This document shows positions 1-8,250 of a DNA stretch of 64,000 bases, in pieces. The stretch is from Streptomyces sp. CB00316 (lineage in GTDB: Bacteria > Actinomycetota > Actinomycetes > Streptomycetales > Streptomycetaceae): the NCBI RefSeq assembly GCF_001905595.1, contig NZ_LIXI01000002.1:186001-250000 (forward strand). Reading direction: 5' to 3'. A program made the translations under genes and the position numbers. How positions within the stretch are numbered: the stretch's first letter is position 1; each line of letters begins with the position of its first letter. Below the pieces are notes generated by a model, which searched no databases, was not told where the DNA came from, and saw only the letters and a program-made list of their open reading frames with translations.

Positions 1-908
1 TCCGGAACTGCACCGGCTCCCCGGCGGGCTACGCGGACTGGCCCCTGCAGAACGAGCTGGAGTCCGAGAAGGGCTCCTGGGACATGACCAGCGCGCTCGG
101 CAAGTCCATCAACACCTACTTCGCGCTGCTGGAGCAGAAGGCCGGCCTCTGCGAGACCGTGGAGATGGCGAAGAAGGTCGGTTACGAGCGCGGTGACGGC
201 AAGAAGATCGGCGAGTACCCCTCGATCACCCTCGGCGGTGAGGTGAGCACCCCGCTCTCCATGGCCGGCGCGTACGCCGCGTTCGCCAACCGGGGCACGT
301 ACTGCACGCCGATCGCCATCGAGTCGATCACCGACCCGAACGGCAGGAAGCTCAAGGTCCCGCAGTCGAAGTGCTCGCGGGCGATGAGCGAGAACACAGC
401 GGACACCATCAACCAGATGCTCAAGGGCGTCGTCGAGGACGGCACCGGTACGCAGGCCGGGCTGAGCGACCGGGACAACGCGGGCAAGACCGGTACGACG
501 AACGACCGCAAGGACGCCTGGTTCGTCGGGTACACGCCGAACCTCTCCACCGCGGTGTGGGTCGGTGACGACATCGGCGACAAGAGCTCGATGTTCAACG
601 TCACCATCGGCGGCCAGTACTACGACAAGGTCTGCGGCGGCTGCCTCCCCGGACCGATCTGGCGGATCGCCATGACCGGCGCGCTCAACGCCTCCGAGAC
701 TCCGGCGTTCAACCACGTCTCCGTCCCCCGGGCGAAGGCCAAGGAGGAGAAGGAGGACGGCGACCGCGACGGCGACCGCGACGGTGACCGCGGCGGCGAC
801 GAGGACGGCAGGCCCGGCCGCGACCGGCCCGGCAACCAGCTCCCGCCCGGCCTGATCGGCGGCGGCGGCGATGACGACCAGCGGGGCGGCGGCAGGTCCG
901 GCCCCTGA
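1..908 (+). CDS. Class A penicillin-binding protein, C-terminal part (5' truncated by window edge)
   Basis: The reading frame is open from base 3 and ends in TGA at 906-908, so this is the C-terminal part (about 301 residues) of a longer gene. The transpeptidase motifs are visible: an SxN motif (Ser-Ile-Asn in SALGKSINTYF) and a KTG motif (AGKTGTTNDRKDAWFVGYTP), as in bifunctional peptidoglycan glycosyltransferase/transpeptidases. The catalytic SxxK and the glycosyltransferase domain lie upstream of the window. The tail after about residue 240 is low complexity, with repeated Asp-Gly-Asp-Arg units and then Gly/Arg, which is common for streptomycete PBPs. The protein would be anchored in the membrane and act outside the cell in wall synthesis. 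A strong terminator follows, so this is the end of its transcription unit. Confidence 0.93.
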   Translation, partial: RNCTGSPAGYADWPLQNELESEKGSWDMTSALGKSINTYFALLEQKAGLCETVEMAKKVGYERGDGKKIGEYPSITLGGEVSTPLSMAGAYAAFANRGTYCTPIAIESITDPNGRKLKVPQSKCSRAMSENTADTINQMLKGVVEDGTGTQAGLSDRDNAGKTGTTNDRKDAWFVGYTPNLSTAVWVGDDIGDKSSMFNVTIGGQYYDKVCGGCLPGPIWRIAMTGALNASETPAFNHVSVPRAKAKEEKEDGDRDGDRDGDRGGDEDGRPGRDRPGNQLPPGLIGGGGDDDQRGGGRSGP

Positions 909-926
909 TACGGCGGACATACATGA

Positions 927-974
927 GGGTGGGGCGCCCCGGCCGATGATCGGACCGGGGCGCCCCACCCTTTT
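927..974 (+). terminator. Strong intrinsic terminator after the PBP gene
   Basis: A perfect 16-bp stem (927-942 with 955-970) has a 12-nt loop that can itself pair, and is followed by TTTTC. It lies 18 bases after the PBP stop codon. It could also end transcription of the converging YqeY gene. Confidence 0.9.
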
Positions 975-986
975 CTACATCCGCAG

Positions 987-1074
987 GGGGCTCAGCCCGC
1001 TTTTTTCCTCCGTACGGGGCTCAGCCCGCTCTGTACGTCCGTACGTCCGTACGTCTGTACGGGGCTCAGCCCGC
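987..1074. repeat. Three copies of a 14-bp repeat plus an 8-bp tandem array
   Basis: The 14-mer GGGGCTCAGCCCGC occurs at 987-1000, 1016-1029 and 1061-1074. The last copy contains the stop codon of the minus-strand YqeY gene. Between copies 2 and 3, the octamer GTACGTCC is repeated about three times (1033-1060). The array probably arose by local duplication of the gene's 3' end. Confidence 0.85.
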
Positions 1075-1530
1075 GAGGAGCTTCTTCACCACAGCGGCGA
1101 CCCGGCCGCCCTCGGCGAGGCCCGCCACCTTGGGGTTGACGATCTTCATGACGGCGCCCATGGCGCGCGGCCCCTCGGCTCCGGCGGCCTTCGCCTCCTC
1201 GACGGCGGACGCCACGACAGCGTTCAGCTCGTCGTCGGTGAGCTGCTTGGGGAGGTAACCGTCCAGCAGCTCGCCCTCCGCCTTCTCCCGCTCCGCCTGC
1301 TCGGTCCGGCCGCCCTGGGCGAACGCCTCGGCCGCCTCGCGGCGCTTCTTCGCCTCCTTGGCGATCACCTTCTGCACCTCGTCGTCGGAGAGCTCGCGCG
1401 CCGACTTGCCGCTGACCTCTTCCTTGGTGATCGCGGTGAGGGTGAGCCGAAGGGTGGACGAGGTCAGCTCGTCACGCGCCTTCATGGCTGTGTGGAGGTC
1501 TTCCTTGAGCTTGGACTTGAGCGTGGTCAT
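1066..1530 (-). CDS. GatB/YqeY domain protein
   Basis: This 154-residue protein has the size and sequence features of the YqeY family: an all-helical N-terminal half (LKEDLHTAMKARDE, then TLRLTLTAI) and a C-terminal YLPKQLTDDEL segment followed by the GatB-tail-like region with MGAVMKIVNPKVAG. The family resembles the tRNA-binding tail of GatB, but its stand-alone role is not settled. The ATG at 1530 is followed by a typical MTTLKSKLKEDL start. It is convergent with the PBP gene and divergent from the metallophosphoesterase gene 79 bases away. It looks like ordinary core genome. Confidence 0.9.
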   Translation of the reverse strand: MTTLKSKLKEDLHTAMKARDELTSSTLRLTLTAITKEEVSGKSARELSDDEVQKVIAKEAKKRREAAEAFAQGGRTEQAEREKAEGELLDGYLPKQLTDDELNAVVASAVEEAKAAGAEGPRAMGAVMKIVNPKVAGLAEGGRVAAVVKKLLAG

Positions 1531-1609
1531 GCCGTGATTGTGACAGGTGCGGGGTGCCCGCCGCCCTCCGGTTTTCCGCTCCAGGCACCGTGTCTGCGAC
1601 GATGGACAG

Positions 1610-2548
1610 ATGCGCGCACGCTACGGAGTACCCCTGAAAGTCACGGCAGTCGGTGCGGCGATCGGTGCCGCCGGCCTCGCCTACGCCGCCGGATTCGAGG
1701 CCCGCTCGTTCCGCCTGCGGCGGGTCACCGTTCCCGTACTCCCGCACGGCGCACGTCCGTTGCGCGTCCTCCAGGTGTCCGACATCCACATGGTGAGCGG
1801 CCAGCGCAAGAAGCGCGCCTGGCTCCAGTCGCTGGCGGGCCTGCGCCCGGACTTCGTCGTGAACACGGGCGACAACCTCTCCGACCCGGAGGCCGTGCCC
1901 GAGGTGCTGGACGCGCTCGGCCCGCTGATGGAGTTCCCGGGGGTGTACGTCTTCGGCTCCAACGACTACTACGGGCCCAAGCTGCGCAACCCGGGCCGCT
2001 ACCTCCTGGAGAAGGTCCAGGGCAAGCACGGCCTCAACGGCAACGAGCCCGCGGTCGGTGTCGTGCACAACCCGTGGGAGCCGATGCGCGACGCCTTCGA
2101 CGAGGCGGGCTGGCTGAACCTGACGAACACCCGGGGCCGGCTCAAGTTGGACGGCGCGGAGATCGCGTTCACGGGCCTGGACGACCCGCACATCAAGCGC
2201 GACCGCTACGCCGAGGTCCAGGGCGGCCCTACCAGCGGCGCCGACCTCTCGATCGGCGTGGTCCACGCCCCGTACCTGCGCTCACTGGACGCCTTCACGG
2301 CCGACGGCTACCCCCTGATCCTGGCGGGCCACACGCACGGCGGCCAGCTGTGCATCCCCTTCTACGGGGCCCTGGTCACCAACTGCGACCTGGACACCGA
2401 CCGGGTCAAGGGCCTGTCCACCCACACGGCAGGCGACCACCGCGCCTACCTCCACGTCTCCGCGGGCTGCGGCACCAACCGCTACACCCCTGTCCGCTTC
2501 GCCTGCCCGCCGGAGGCCACGCTGCTGACGCTGGTGGGGCGGGACTGA
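1610..2548 (+). CDS. Metallophosphoesterase (YkuE/YaeI-like)
   Basis: This 312-residue protein is a calcineurin-like phosphoesterase. It has a short hydrophobic N-terminal segment (about residues 8-25, GAAIGAAGLAYAAGF), which suggests membrane attachment. The metal-binding motifs appear in order: DIH (about residue 55), GDNLSDPE (about 85), GSNDYYG (the GNHD equivalent, with Ser-Asn in place of Gly-Asn), and GHTHGGQ near residue 240. I chose ATG 1610 over the earlier in-frame ATG 1547, because the added residues are basic and non-conserved in character and the hydrophobic segment then sits at the N-terminus. It directly precedes the tRNA-Pro gene and is the last core gene before the island. 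Confidence 0.9.
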   Translation: MRARYGVPLKVTAVGAAIGAAGLAYAAGFEARSFRLRRVTVPVLPHGARPLRVLQVSDIHMVSGQRKKRAWLQSLAGLRPDFVVNTGDNLSDPEAVPEVLDALGPLMEFPGVYVFGSNDYYGPKLRNPGRYLLEKVQGKHGLNGNEPAVGVVHNPWEPMRDAFDEAGWLNLTNTRGRLKLDGAEIAFTGLDDPHIKRDRYAEVQGGPTSGADLSIGVVHAPYLRSLDAFTADGYPLILAGHTHGGQLCIPFYGALVTNCDLDTDRVKGLSTHTAGDHRAYLHVSAGCGTNRYTPVRFACPPEATLLTLVGRD

Positions 2549-2643
2549 GGGGCGGGGCCGGGGCGGGGGCCGGAGAAAGCGGATTTCGCCTCCGGCCGCA
2601 GGTGGGCTAAAGTAATCGATGTCGCCGGGAGACCGGTGGGCAT

Positions 2644-2717
2644 CGGGGTGTAGCGCAGCTTGGCAGCGCGCTTCGTTCGGGACGAAGAGGTCGTGGGTTC
2701 AAATCCCGCCACCCCGA
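2644..2717 (+). tRNA. tRNA-Pro (anticodon CGG)
   Basis: A full cloverleaf folds by eye. It has a 7-bp acceptor stem (2644-2650 with 2710-2716), a 4-bp D stem, a 5-bp anticodon stem CTTCG/CGAAG with loop TTCGGGA giving anticodon CGG followed by G37, and a T stem GTGGG/CCCGC with loop TTCAAAT. CCA is not encoded. The 3' half from the anticodon loop onward is duplicated twice downstream, so this gene is the integration site for the two islands. Its present 3' half may have come from the incoming element. Confidence 0.95.
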
Positions 2718-2720
2718 CAG
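2676..2720 (+). other. att site 1 (left end of island, within tRNA-Pro)
   Basis: These 45 bases run from the anticodon loop of tRNA-Pro to three bases past its end. They are repeated with one mismatch each at 32736-32780 and 36362-36406. This is the usual geometry for tRNA-targeting tyrosine recombinases of actinomycete integrative elements, in which the element restores the tRNA 3' end. Confidence 0.88.
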
Positions 2721-2732
2721 TTGAAATAGCAG

Positions 2733-2771
2733 GTCAGGGGCCTGATCCACTCAGTGGATCAGGCCCCTGAC
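2733..2771 (+). terminator. Perfect 18-bp hairpin after tRNA-Pro
   Basis: The stem 2733-2750 pairs perfectly with 2754-2771 around a three-base loop, 16 bases after the tRNA. The same arrangement, with related sequence (GGTCAGGG core), follows both other att copies. The terminator therefore appears to travel with the attachment region. Confidence 0.85.
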
Positions 2772-3318
2772 TCGTTTCTGGGGGCATCTTGGGAGCCGTT
2801 TGGGAGCCGATCTCGGAATCCGGCTCTCAAACGGCTGCTCCGCAAGATCCCATACATGGCCGCGCTGAGCGCTCAAAGCACCGCCGCCCTCGCCCCTGGC
2901 ACCCTGTAGGCCGGGGGCCGCGCGAGCGTGCCTGCTGTCAGCCCAGCGCACCACGGCCACCGCGATTCGTGGCAGGCTGAAGGGCGGGGCGGTGACCGTT
3001 ACCCGCGGTCACTGTCGGTGCCGGTAGCTGATCCGCATCGCGTAACGCCGACTGGCATCAGTCACAGGGGACCGTGCAGTTGAGTTCCCGGCAGGAACGC
3101 TAGACATGGAGGGCGTGGCGCCCTCACCTGCAGGGCGCGGACGCGCAGCGCAGTCTTGACGACATCCACGCGATGGCCGGTGGGGCTGCCCCCATCGGGC
3201 GGCGTCTCGCTCGGAGGGCCAGAGCATGGGGCGCCGTCACCGAAGAATTCGACGCAGCGGTCGAAGACAGCAGCGCCCTCCCGAACGGGGGCCCGGCTTC
3301 ATCGCACGGGAGTACTGC
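2772..3318. other. Island left end without a supported gene
   Basis: About 550 bases hold no convincing gene. The first part contains two direct copies of TTGGGAGCCG (2789-2809) and the inverted near-copy CGGCTCTCAAA (2821-2831), which look like recombinase arm-type sites. The short open frames here have no recognisable domain. Confidence 0.5.
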
Positions 3319-4209
3319 TCAGCAGGCAGGGGCACACAGGAGCCGGTCCCGTGAGCTCTCCGGCAACACCCGGCGTAGAACCGGTGCGGTGGAGCTGAGC
3401 GAGGAGGCGAACGCGGCAACGAGGCCGTGCGGCACGCTGGAACTGAACGACGCAGCCCACAAGCACGGAGCGCCAGCGCCGAGCTCGGCCCACGCCTGCC
3501 AGCCCGCCACCCCTGGCACATCGCCCTCGACGATCAGGGCACAGGGATCGGCATCCTGGATGAGCGGTGGCAGCTCGCCAAGACCGAGGCGTGAGGTGAA
3601 GGTGGGATGCATCGCCGCCGCATGCGGTTGGTCGGCGTCGCGGAGCCAACCATGCGCGGACGCCGCATCGAGAACGGTCTCGGGACTGGCGGCCGCGTCG
3701 GTGGGATCACCGTATACATCAAGCGCGAGAAGGAAGTCGGCGATGGCCTCGCCGGGGATGCCGGAGGTGAAGTAGGCGGACCAGTCCGCGAGCGACCTGC
3801 TCGCATCCGAGCGGGCAGAGATCTGCCACGCGATCGGCAGCCCACCGAGGTGAAACGGCTCGTCCGACAGCGTCCACTGAGCCCACCGACGGGCGTCGGG
3901 ACTGATGTACAGGACGGTGCTGCGCAGGACCTGGCGGTCCTCCAGCGACTCGTCGAGCTCACGCCGCCCGCAGACGGTTGTCAGGCACGTCCAGCCGAAG
4001 CCGGCGAGAGTGTCCGCGACGACGTCGTAGAGACATCCGTCATCGCTGGCCAGGTGCCGGGGACGGACCCAGTACGCAGGCAGAGCGCCCCGGTTCGGGG
4101 TGGGCGGGTTGAGCCGAGGGTTGGAATACAGGGCGCCTCCAAGGGCAGGGTGCGGGGCTACTGACAACGTCTTGCTTCCGGGCAGTCGGCTGCGGGCTCG
4201 GATCGCCAC
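3319..4209 (-). CDS. DUF317 family protein
   Basis: This 296-residue protein has the pattern of DUF317, a family found almost only in streptomycete integrative elements and plasmids. One domain has YWVRPRHLAS, then a Ser-Pro-Asp-Ala-Arg segment, PIAWQISARSD, and an Ala/Phe-rich end (SAYFTSGIPGEAIADFLLAL). A second, C-terminal copy begins near residue 180 and ends in GLVAAFASSL. The function of the family is unknown. The first 40 residues are poorly constrained, so the true start may lie further in. It is the outermost island gene and supports the mobile-element reading of this region. Confidence 0.7.
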   Translation of the reverse strand: MAIRARSRLPGSKTLSVAPHPALGGALYSNPRLNPPTPNRGALPAYWVRPRHLASDDGCLYDVVADTLAGFGWTCLTTVCGRRELDESLEDRQVLRSTVLYISPDARRWAQWTLSDEPFHLGGLPIAWQISARSDASRSLADWSAYFTSGIPGEAIADFLLALDVYGDPTDAAASPETVLDAASAHGWLRDADQPHAAAMHPTFTSRLGLGELPPLIQDADPCALIVEGDVPGVAGWQAWAELGAGAPCLWAASFSSSVPHGLVAAFASSLSSTAPVLRRVLPESSRDRLLCAPAC

Positions 4210-4258
4210 CCGTCCATGAGCCAGGCGGAGCCGAGTCGGCTGACGCCGACTGCCCTGC

Positions 4259-4612
4259 CTACCGAGAATGGGCGGTTTCCAGCACGCGCGTCACAGCGAC
4301 GGCGACGATGTCGGCCGGCGTCTCGGCGTCGAAGGAGATGCTGTAGCCAGGCACCTTCGTGGTACCGGTGACGGCGATCTTCCAGCCTTCGCCGTCACCC
4401 CCGGGACGGCCGAGCGGAAACCAGCCCAAGTAGAACCGCCCGTCCTTCGAATTGACGTGGACGTCAGCGCGGTCGTCCACAACCATGTGGAAATCCTCGG
4501 CAGAGAACTGATCCATCACGAGCGTGGGCTGGCCCGGGCCAAGCTGCCAGGTGTGCACTTTCAGGGCCTCGGCGGCGGTGGAGAAACCGGAGCTCGTGGA
4601 TGCGAAGATCAC
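4259..4612 (-). CDS. Short DUF317-like protein
   Basis: The open frame extends upstream to 4795, but the first 60 codons look non-coding. GTG 4612 is preceded by AGAGAGG at suitable spacing, giving 117 residues. The sequence has the single-domain DUF317 pattern: HTWQLGPGQPTL, then DGRFYLGWFPLGRPG, WKIAVTG, and an acidic end FDAETPADIVAVAVTRVLE. Function is unknown. It lies 49 bases upstream of the larger DUF317 gene on the same strand, so the two probably form one transcript driven from the divergent region around 4820. Confidence 0.6.
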   Translation of the reverse strand: MIFASTSSGFSTAAEALKVHTWQLGPGQPTLVMDQFSAEDFHMVVDDRADVHVNSKDGRFYLGWFPLGRPGGDGEGWKIAVTGTTKVPGYSISFDAETPADIVAVAVTRVLETAHSR

Positions 4613-4821
4613 GGCAAATACCTCTCTGACCTGGGAATCCGGAAGGTCGTCTACGTTGACATCCGTCTGCGCTCGCTGGCCAGTCCTTCGCGACTCTTTC
4701 CTGTCTGCCCCCGGCGAACTTGTCCGGTGACATCGAACCCAGTCGTCTTGCCATCGAACCGAGCCCTGCCGAATCCGGCACGCCCCCACCGGCAAAGTAC
4801 TGACGCCCCATAGACCGCTAC

Positions 4822-4886
4822 GTCATCTCTATAGACAACCCAGGCCCCACTCCGTAACACTATCTATAGCGATCGATAGAGGTGAC
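4822..4886. promoter_or_regulatory. Inverted 13-bp motifs in a divergent regulatory region
   Basis: GTCATCTCTATAG (4822-4834) is, on the other strand, CTATAGAGATGAC. A near-copy, CGATAGAGGTGAC, lies at 4874-4886 in the opposite orientation (11 of 13 match). The second copy overlaps an AT-rich imperfect palindrome CTATC...GATAG (4860-4879). The pair faces outward to the DUF317 genes on one side and the 4909 gene on the other. It could be two matched promoters or a shared operator. Confidence 0.5.
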
Positions 4887-4908
4887 ATAGAGTGCTGAGG
4901 GGGTTCTT

Positions 4909-5481
4909 GTGCGGCTCACCATTGAAGGCGCGAGCGAGGAGTTCGAGCGCAAACTCCTCGCCCTGCTCGCCGAGCACCGAGACGAACTGGCCGTGTCCGT
5001 CGACACCGCATGGGGTGCCGACCGGGCGATGGTCTTCCTGAACACACTCAATGAGGACGCCCGCCAGTTTGTGCGCCTGGTCGTCGAGTCCGACGGCAAT
5101 CTGGAGGCCGCCGTGCTGCGCGAGGCATTCCCGCGCGGACTGCGCGGCCCCACCGTGGCCCTGACCTACGCCCTCAAGCGCGGCTACAAACACGGCTGGT
5201 GGCCCGAAGGCACCGAGGCGCCAGTCACAGTCGTTTACGGCGGCGGCCCGCAGGACGGATGGCGGCAGGCATCGGCCTACGAGATGTCCGGTGAGAATCT
5301 ACCCGTCTTCCGCTCCGCCCTAGCTCACTACGCCGCCACCACATCCCGGCCCTCTTGGGACGAGGAGGCACCCTCCGCGTTCGCCGTGCATCCAGGCTGG
5401 GCGGCCGACGCTGACGCACCGAGGGCGCTGTACGACGATCCGCCGACCGCACCCAACTTCAGCAACGGAGGCGCAAAATGA
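4909..5481 (+). CDS. Conserved-looking hypothetical protein (190 aa)
   Basis: The start is GTG 4909, preceded by GAGGGGG (4898-4904). The N-terminal 70 residues are helical and charged (MRLTIEGASEEFERKLLALLAEH; then FLNTLNEDARQFVRLVVES). The segment GNLEAAVLREAFPRGLRGPTV could be a winged-helix-like unit. The tail is disordered and rich in Ala, Pro and Asp. I do not recognise a family with certainty. It is the first gene of a plus-strand pair with the small membrane protein at 5575 and is controlled from the divergent region upstream. Confidence 0.6.
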   Translation: MRLTIEGASEEFERKLLALLAEHRDELAVSVDTAWGADRAMVFLNTLNEDARQFVRLVVESDGNLEAAVLREAFPRGLRGPTVALTYALKRGYKHGWWPEGTEAPVTVVYGGGPQDGWRQASAYEMSGENLPVFRSALAHYAATTSRPSWDEEAPSAFAVHPGWAADADAPRALYDDPPTAPNFSNGGAK

Positions 5482-5574
5482 TCGGGGGTTGCGCGGCTAA
5501 CCCCCGCCTGTCGCATCCTCGGCGCGGCCCGTCGCAGTGACGGGTCCTACCCGCCTCGCAGGAGTGATGCCGCC

Positions 5575-5880
5575 GTGTCCGCGCTTTTCGACAAGTTTCT
5601 GATCCCGACTGCAGTTGGCTTGGTCGTCACCGTTCTCGCTGCCGCAGCCAGCTGGCTCTACCGGCGTCGCCGGACCACCCCGACACCACCCCGCGTGCTG
5701 CGCCGCTTCAGTCTGCTTGGAACCGCCGGCGCCGACGGCACTCCCCTGCACTACGAGACCACCCGGGCTCCCGGCAGCGTCGTCACCCGCCGGGTCGGCA
5801 GCCTGCCCCAACGCTTCGAACTAACCGATGCCCCGCTCGGCGACGGCACGTACGCCGCCGAACCCCTCGACCACCTGTAG
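5575..5880 (+). CDS. Small single-pass membrane protein
   Basis: The start is GTG 5575 with AGGAGTG upstream, giving 101 residues. Residues about 8-29 form one hydrophobic helix (IPTAVGLVVTVLAAAASWLY), followed by an Arg-rich stop-transfer stretch (RRRR) and a soluble C-terminal domain of about 65 residues. The function is unknown. It follows the 4909 gene by 93 bases and may be co-transcribed with it. Confidence 0.6.
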   Translation: MSALFDKFLIPTAVGLVVTVLAAAASWLYRRRRTTPTPPRVLRRFSLLGTAGADGTPLHYETTRAPGSVVTRRVGSLPQRFELTDAPLGDGTYAAEPLDHL

Positions 5881-6358
5881 GACGGCCAGTGCATGGAGGG
5901 TGTGTGACCGCGATCGCCCTCGTCCTGAGCTGCCCAACAGCACTGTCACCGCACGCGATTCCGTTATGGCGTGGGTGGGCGACATGACGTGGGGATGGGA
6001 CTTCGCGGCCCGATGTCTGCTCATCTCGGCGGCCTACGCAGTGACGGGCCCCTGGTAGCACGGTCTCGGTGGCATGCTGCGGAGCAGGATCGCCAGCACA
6101 TGCGGGCCATCCGGGAAGCGCGGCGCGATCGGCACTGGCCCACAGCCTCGGGCCAACCAGTCGCGACTATCGCGGTCATGACGTCGATGACGAATGCCTT
6201 CCGCCATACCCTGCAGACTGCCAGCGGAGCGCAGACGCCAGACCTTCCAAGAGCACGGGCACTTCACCACGCATCGGCAGCCGCTCGCCGGAGATAGAAC
6301 TGCATGTGCCTCAAGAAATCCCGGTGCGCACGGTGGACAGAATGCTGATAGTTGCTGC
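5881..6358. other. Spacer without a supported gene
   Basis: Several short overlapping open frames exist on both strands, but none has a convincing ribosome site, codon pattern or domain. The segment may be decayed island sequence. Confidence 0.4.
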
Positions 6359-6815
6359 ATGGATGCGATCGCCGCCGCGCGTGCCGTTGTAGAGGAATAC
6401 CACCCTGCCGCTCAGGCTGCGTTCCTGGGAGGCAGCGCCGTGACGGCCCGCCGCACGCCGATGTCGGACCTCGACATCGTGGTGATCCTCCACGGATCCC
6501 CGGCCCCATACCGGTCGAGCTTCCGGAGCGGTGAGTGGCTGGTGGAGATGTTCGTGCACACCGAAGCGACGTGGCACTCGTACGTAGACCGCGAAGTACG
6601 CAAGCGCCGGTCGCCGCTGCTCTGGATGTGTTCTGCCGGGCTGTTGCTCTTCGACACCGATGGGGTCGGGGCGCGCATCGCCACGGAGGCTCGGGCACTG
6701 ACCTCTGGGTCGGCTACAAGCGTGGTGGAACTCTGTGAACGAGGTCAGCACGCGGCAGCAGGGGCGCATCGGAAGGTCGAGCGCCGCGCATCCATGGCTC
6801 TGCCTCGCGGAGGGG
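6359..6815 (+). pseudogene. Nucleotidyltransferase-domain protein, 3' truncated
   Basis: From ATG 6359 the frame encodes the start of a minimal nucleotidyltransferase: FLGGSAVTARRTPMSDLDI carries the Gly-Gly-Ser and Ser-Asp-x-Asp motifs, followed by VILHGSPAPYR and VEMFVHTEA. Full-length relatives in actinomycetes run on for roughly another 100 residues. Here the similarity fades after about residue 125. The frame then simply continues, open, through the antisense of the Nudix gene to 7297. The gene therefore looks cut by the rearrangement that placed the Nudix gene downstream. The end coordinate given marks where recognisable coding sequence stops. Confidence 0.65.
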
Positions 6816-6817
6816 GA

Positions 6818-7231
6818 TCAGGAAGGCAGGACTGCATCAAGGTGTTCCTGCACCGGCTCGAACAGGCCGTAAGGCACGTACTGCGGGATGTCTCCGTGGG
6901 TTACCCAAGCCACCTCAGCTACCTCCTCGGTGGACGTGACGTGGGCGACTCCACCCTCCACTTCACAGGCCGTATAGGAGATCAGTCGGCCCGTCATGGG
7001 GTGAATCCGCTCACCGAGCAACTTCACCGCAGCCACGTGCAGTCCTGTCTCCTCACGGGCCTCCCGCACAGCGGCGTCCTCTCGCGACTCACCCGGCTCA
7101 ACCTTGCCGGCCGGGAACTGCCAGGAGAGCTGGCCCTCCCCGACCCGGCGGCGCACCATGAGGACTCGTCCCTCTTGGACGATTACAGCTGCGGCGACGC
7201 TCGATACCTTCGTCATGCTCTGTGTCATCAC
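6818..7231 (-). CDS. Nudix hydrolase
   Basis: The protein has 137 residues. A complete Nudix box is present at about residues 42-64 (GKVEPGESREDAAVREAREETGL), with the REXXEE core that binds divalent metal. Preceding strands carry VIVQEGRVLMVRRR. Such enzymes hydrolyse nucleoside diphosphates linked to another group; the substrate cannot be told from sequence. Several Met codons near the start (7231, 7228, 7216) leave the exact N-terminus open. It lies 58 bases downstream of the flavoprotein oxidoreductase gene on the same strand and is probably co-transcribed with it. Confidence 0.92.
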   Translation of the reverse strand: MMTQSMTKVSSVAAAVIVQEGRVLMVRRRVGEGQLSWQFPAGKVEPGESREDAAVREAREETGLHVAAVKLLGERIHPMTGRLISYTACEVEGGVAHVTSTEEVAEVAWVTHGDIPQYVPYGLFEPVQEHLDAVLPS

Positions 7232-7289
7232 GTTCCCCCTTCACGGACGCCAGGACTTTCATCACAGACGTGTCGAGTAGAGCCCTCGC

Positions 7290-8240
7290 TCAGCTGAGGG
7301 AAAGCAGCTCTCGAGTCACCTCGGCGCACCCCCACGACAGCGTGACGCCGGCGCCTCCATGCCCGTAGTTGTGTACGACCAGGACTCCGTCCTGTCGCTC
7401 CGCCTCCACGCGGACAACGGAACGAGTCGGCCGAGCACCGATCCGGTGCTCCAGAACCCGGGCAAGGACGAGGCGGGGTTCGACCTCGGTGCATCGGGCG
7501 AGGATGCGGGCCGCCGCTGTGTCGTCCGGGGCAAGGTCGCCTTCGTCGTCGATGGCTGTGCCGCCCAGGACGACGGTCTCTCCATGCGGATAGAAGCACA
7601 GCAGATCCGGCGAAGTGCCGGTGTCCTCGGAGAAGAACTCGGTCAGCCCCGGGTTGGCGACGACTACGTGCTGGCCACGAATCGGCCGCAGGTCTGAATC
7701 CACGGCCAGGTCACGGGCGCCCAAGCCCGCGCAATTGACGATCAGAGGGGCCGGGCCGACGTCCGCGAGCGAGGTCAGACGTCGCTGCTCGACCGTTCCG
7801 CCGCCCGCTCGCAGCCGTCGCAGGAGATAGTCGAGATAGGCGGGCATGTCGATCAGCGGCACCGTGAACCGGTAACCGGCCGTGAACCCGTCCGGCAGTT
7901 CGGTCGACTCGCACGGTCGGAACCCGGGCAGCGTGGTGGCCCAGTCCGGTGGGGCCTCGGCAGTACGGGATGCCTCGATGCCGCTGGTGAGCCGGACGCC
8001 TGTGGCCTGGTCCTGGGCCAACTCCCGGAAGACTTCCAGGGACCGCTGTCCCCACCGGTCGACCTCGTCCTTCGGCTCGACCAGGTACGAGCCCCACATC
8101 GCGCCGGCGGCCAGCGAGGTGACACCGGGCACCTGCTCGGCGATCACGTGCACCGATACCCCGGCCTCGGCGAGAACAACGGCGGAGGTCAGCCCTGCCA
8201 CCCCAGCGCCGACAACGACAACGCGCTCCCCTGCGGTCAT
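7290..8240 (-). CDS. FAD-dependent oxidoreductase, D-amino-acid oxidase family
   Basis: This 316-residue protein starts at ATG 8240. The N-terminal dinucleotide-binding motif VVVVGAGVAGLTSAVVLAEA (residues about 7-26) is that of DAO-type flavoproteins. Later DAO-family features include NCAGLGARDLA, RPIRGQHVVV, and the C-terminal HNYGHGGAGVTLSWGCA that contacts FAD. The length is normal for D-amino-acid oxidase. The likely reaction is oxidative deamination of a D-amino acid or an amino-sugar precursor. Its place beside a biosynthetic operon suggests a tailoring role rather than catabolism, but that is inference. Confidence 0.9.
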   Translation of the reverse strand: MTAGERVVVVGAGVAGLTSAVVLAEAGVSVHVIAEQVPGVTSLAAGAMWGSYLVEPKDEVDRWGQRSLEVFRELAQDQATGVRLTSGIEASRTAEAPPDWATTLPGFRPCESTELPDGFTAGYRFTVPLIDMPAYLDYLLRRLRAGGGTVEQRRLTSLADVGPAPLIVNCAGLGARDLAVDSDLRPIRGQHVVVANPGLTEFFSEDTGTSPDLLCFYPHGETVVLGGTAIDDEGDLAPDDTAAARILARCTEVEPRLVLARVLEHRIGARPTRSVVRVEAERQDGVLVVHNYGHGGAGVTLSWGCAEVTRELLSLS

Positions 8241-8250
8241 GATCTCGACC

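Noticed and set aside
871..2610. Very long plus-strand open frame across the YqeY and metallophosphoesterase genes
   Set aside because: It is mostly the antisense of YqeY and an off-frame reading of the phosphoesterase, with Arg/Pro/Gly-rich content typical of shadow frames in GC-rich DNA.
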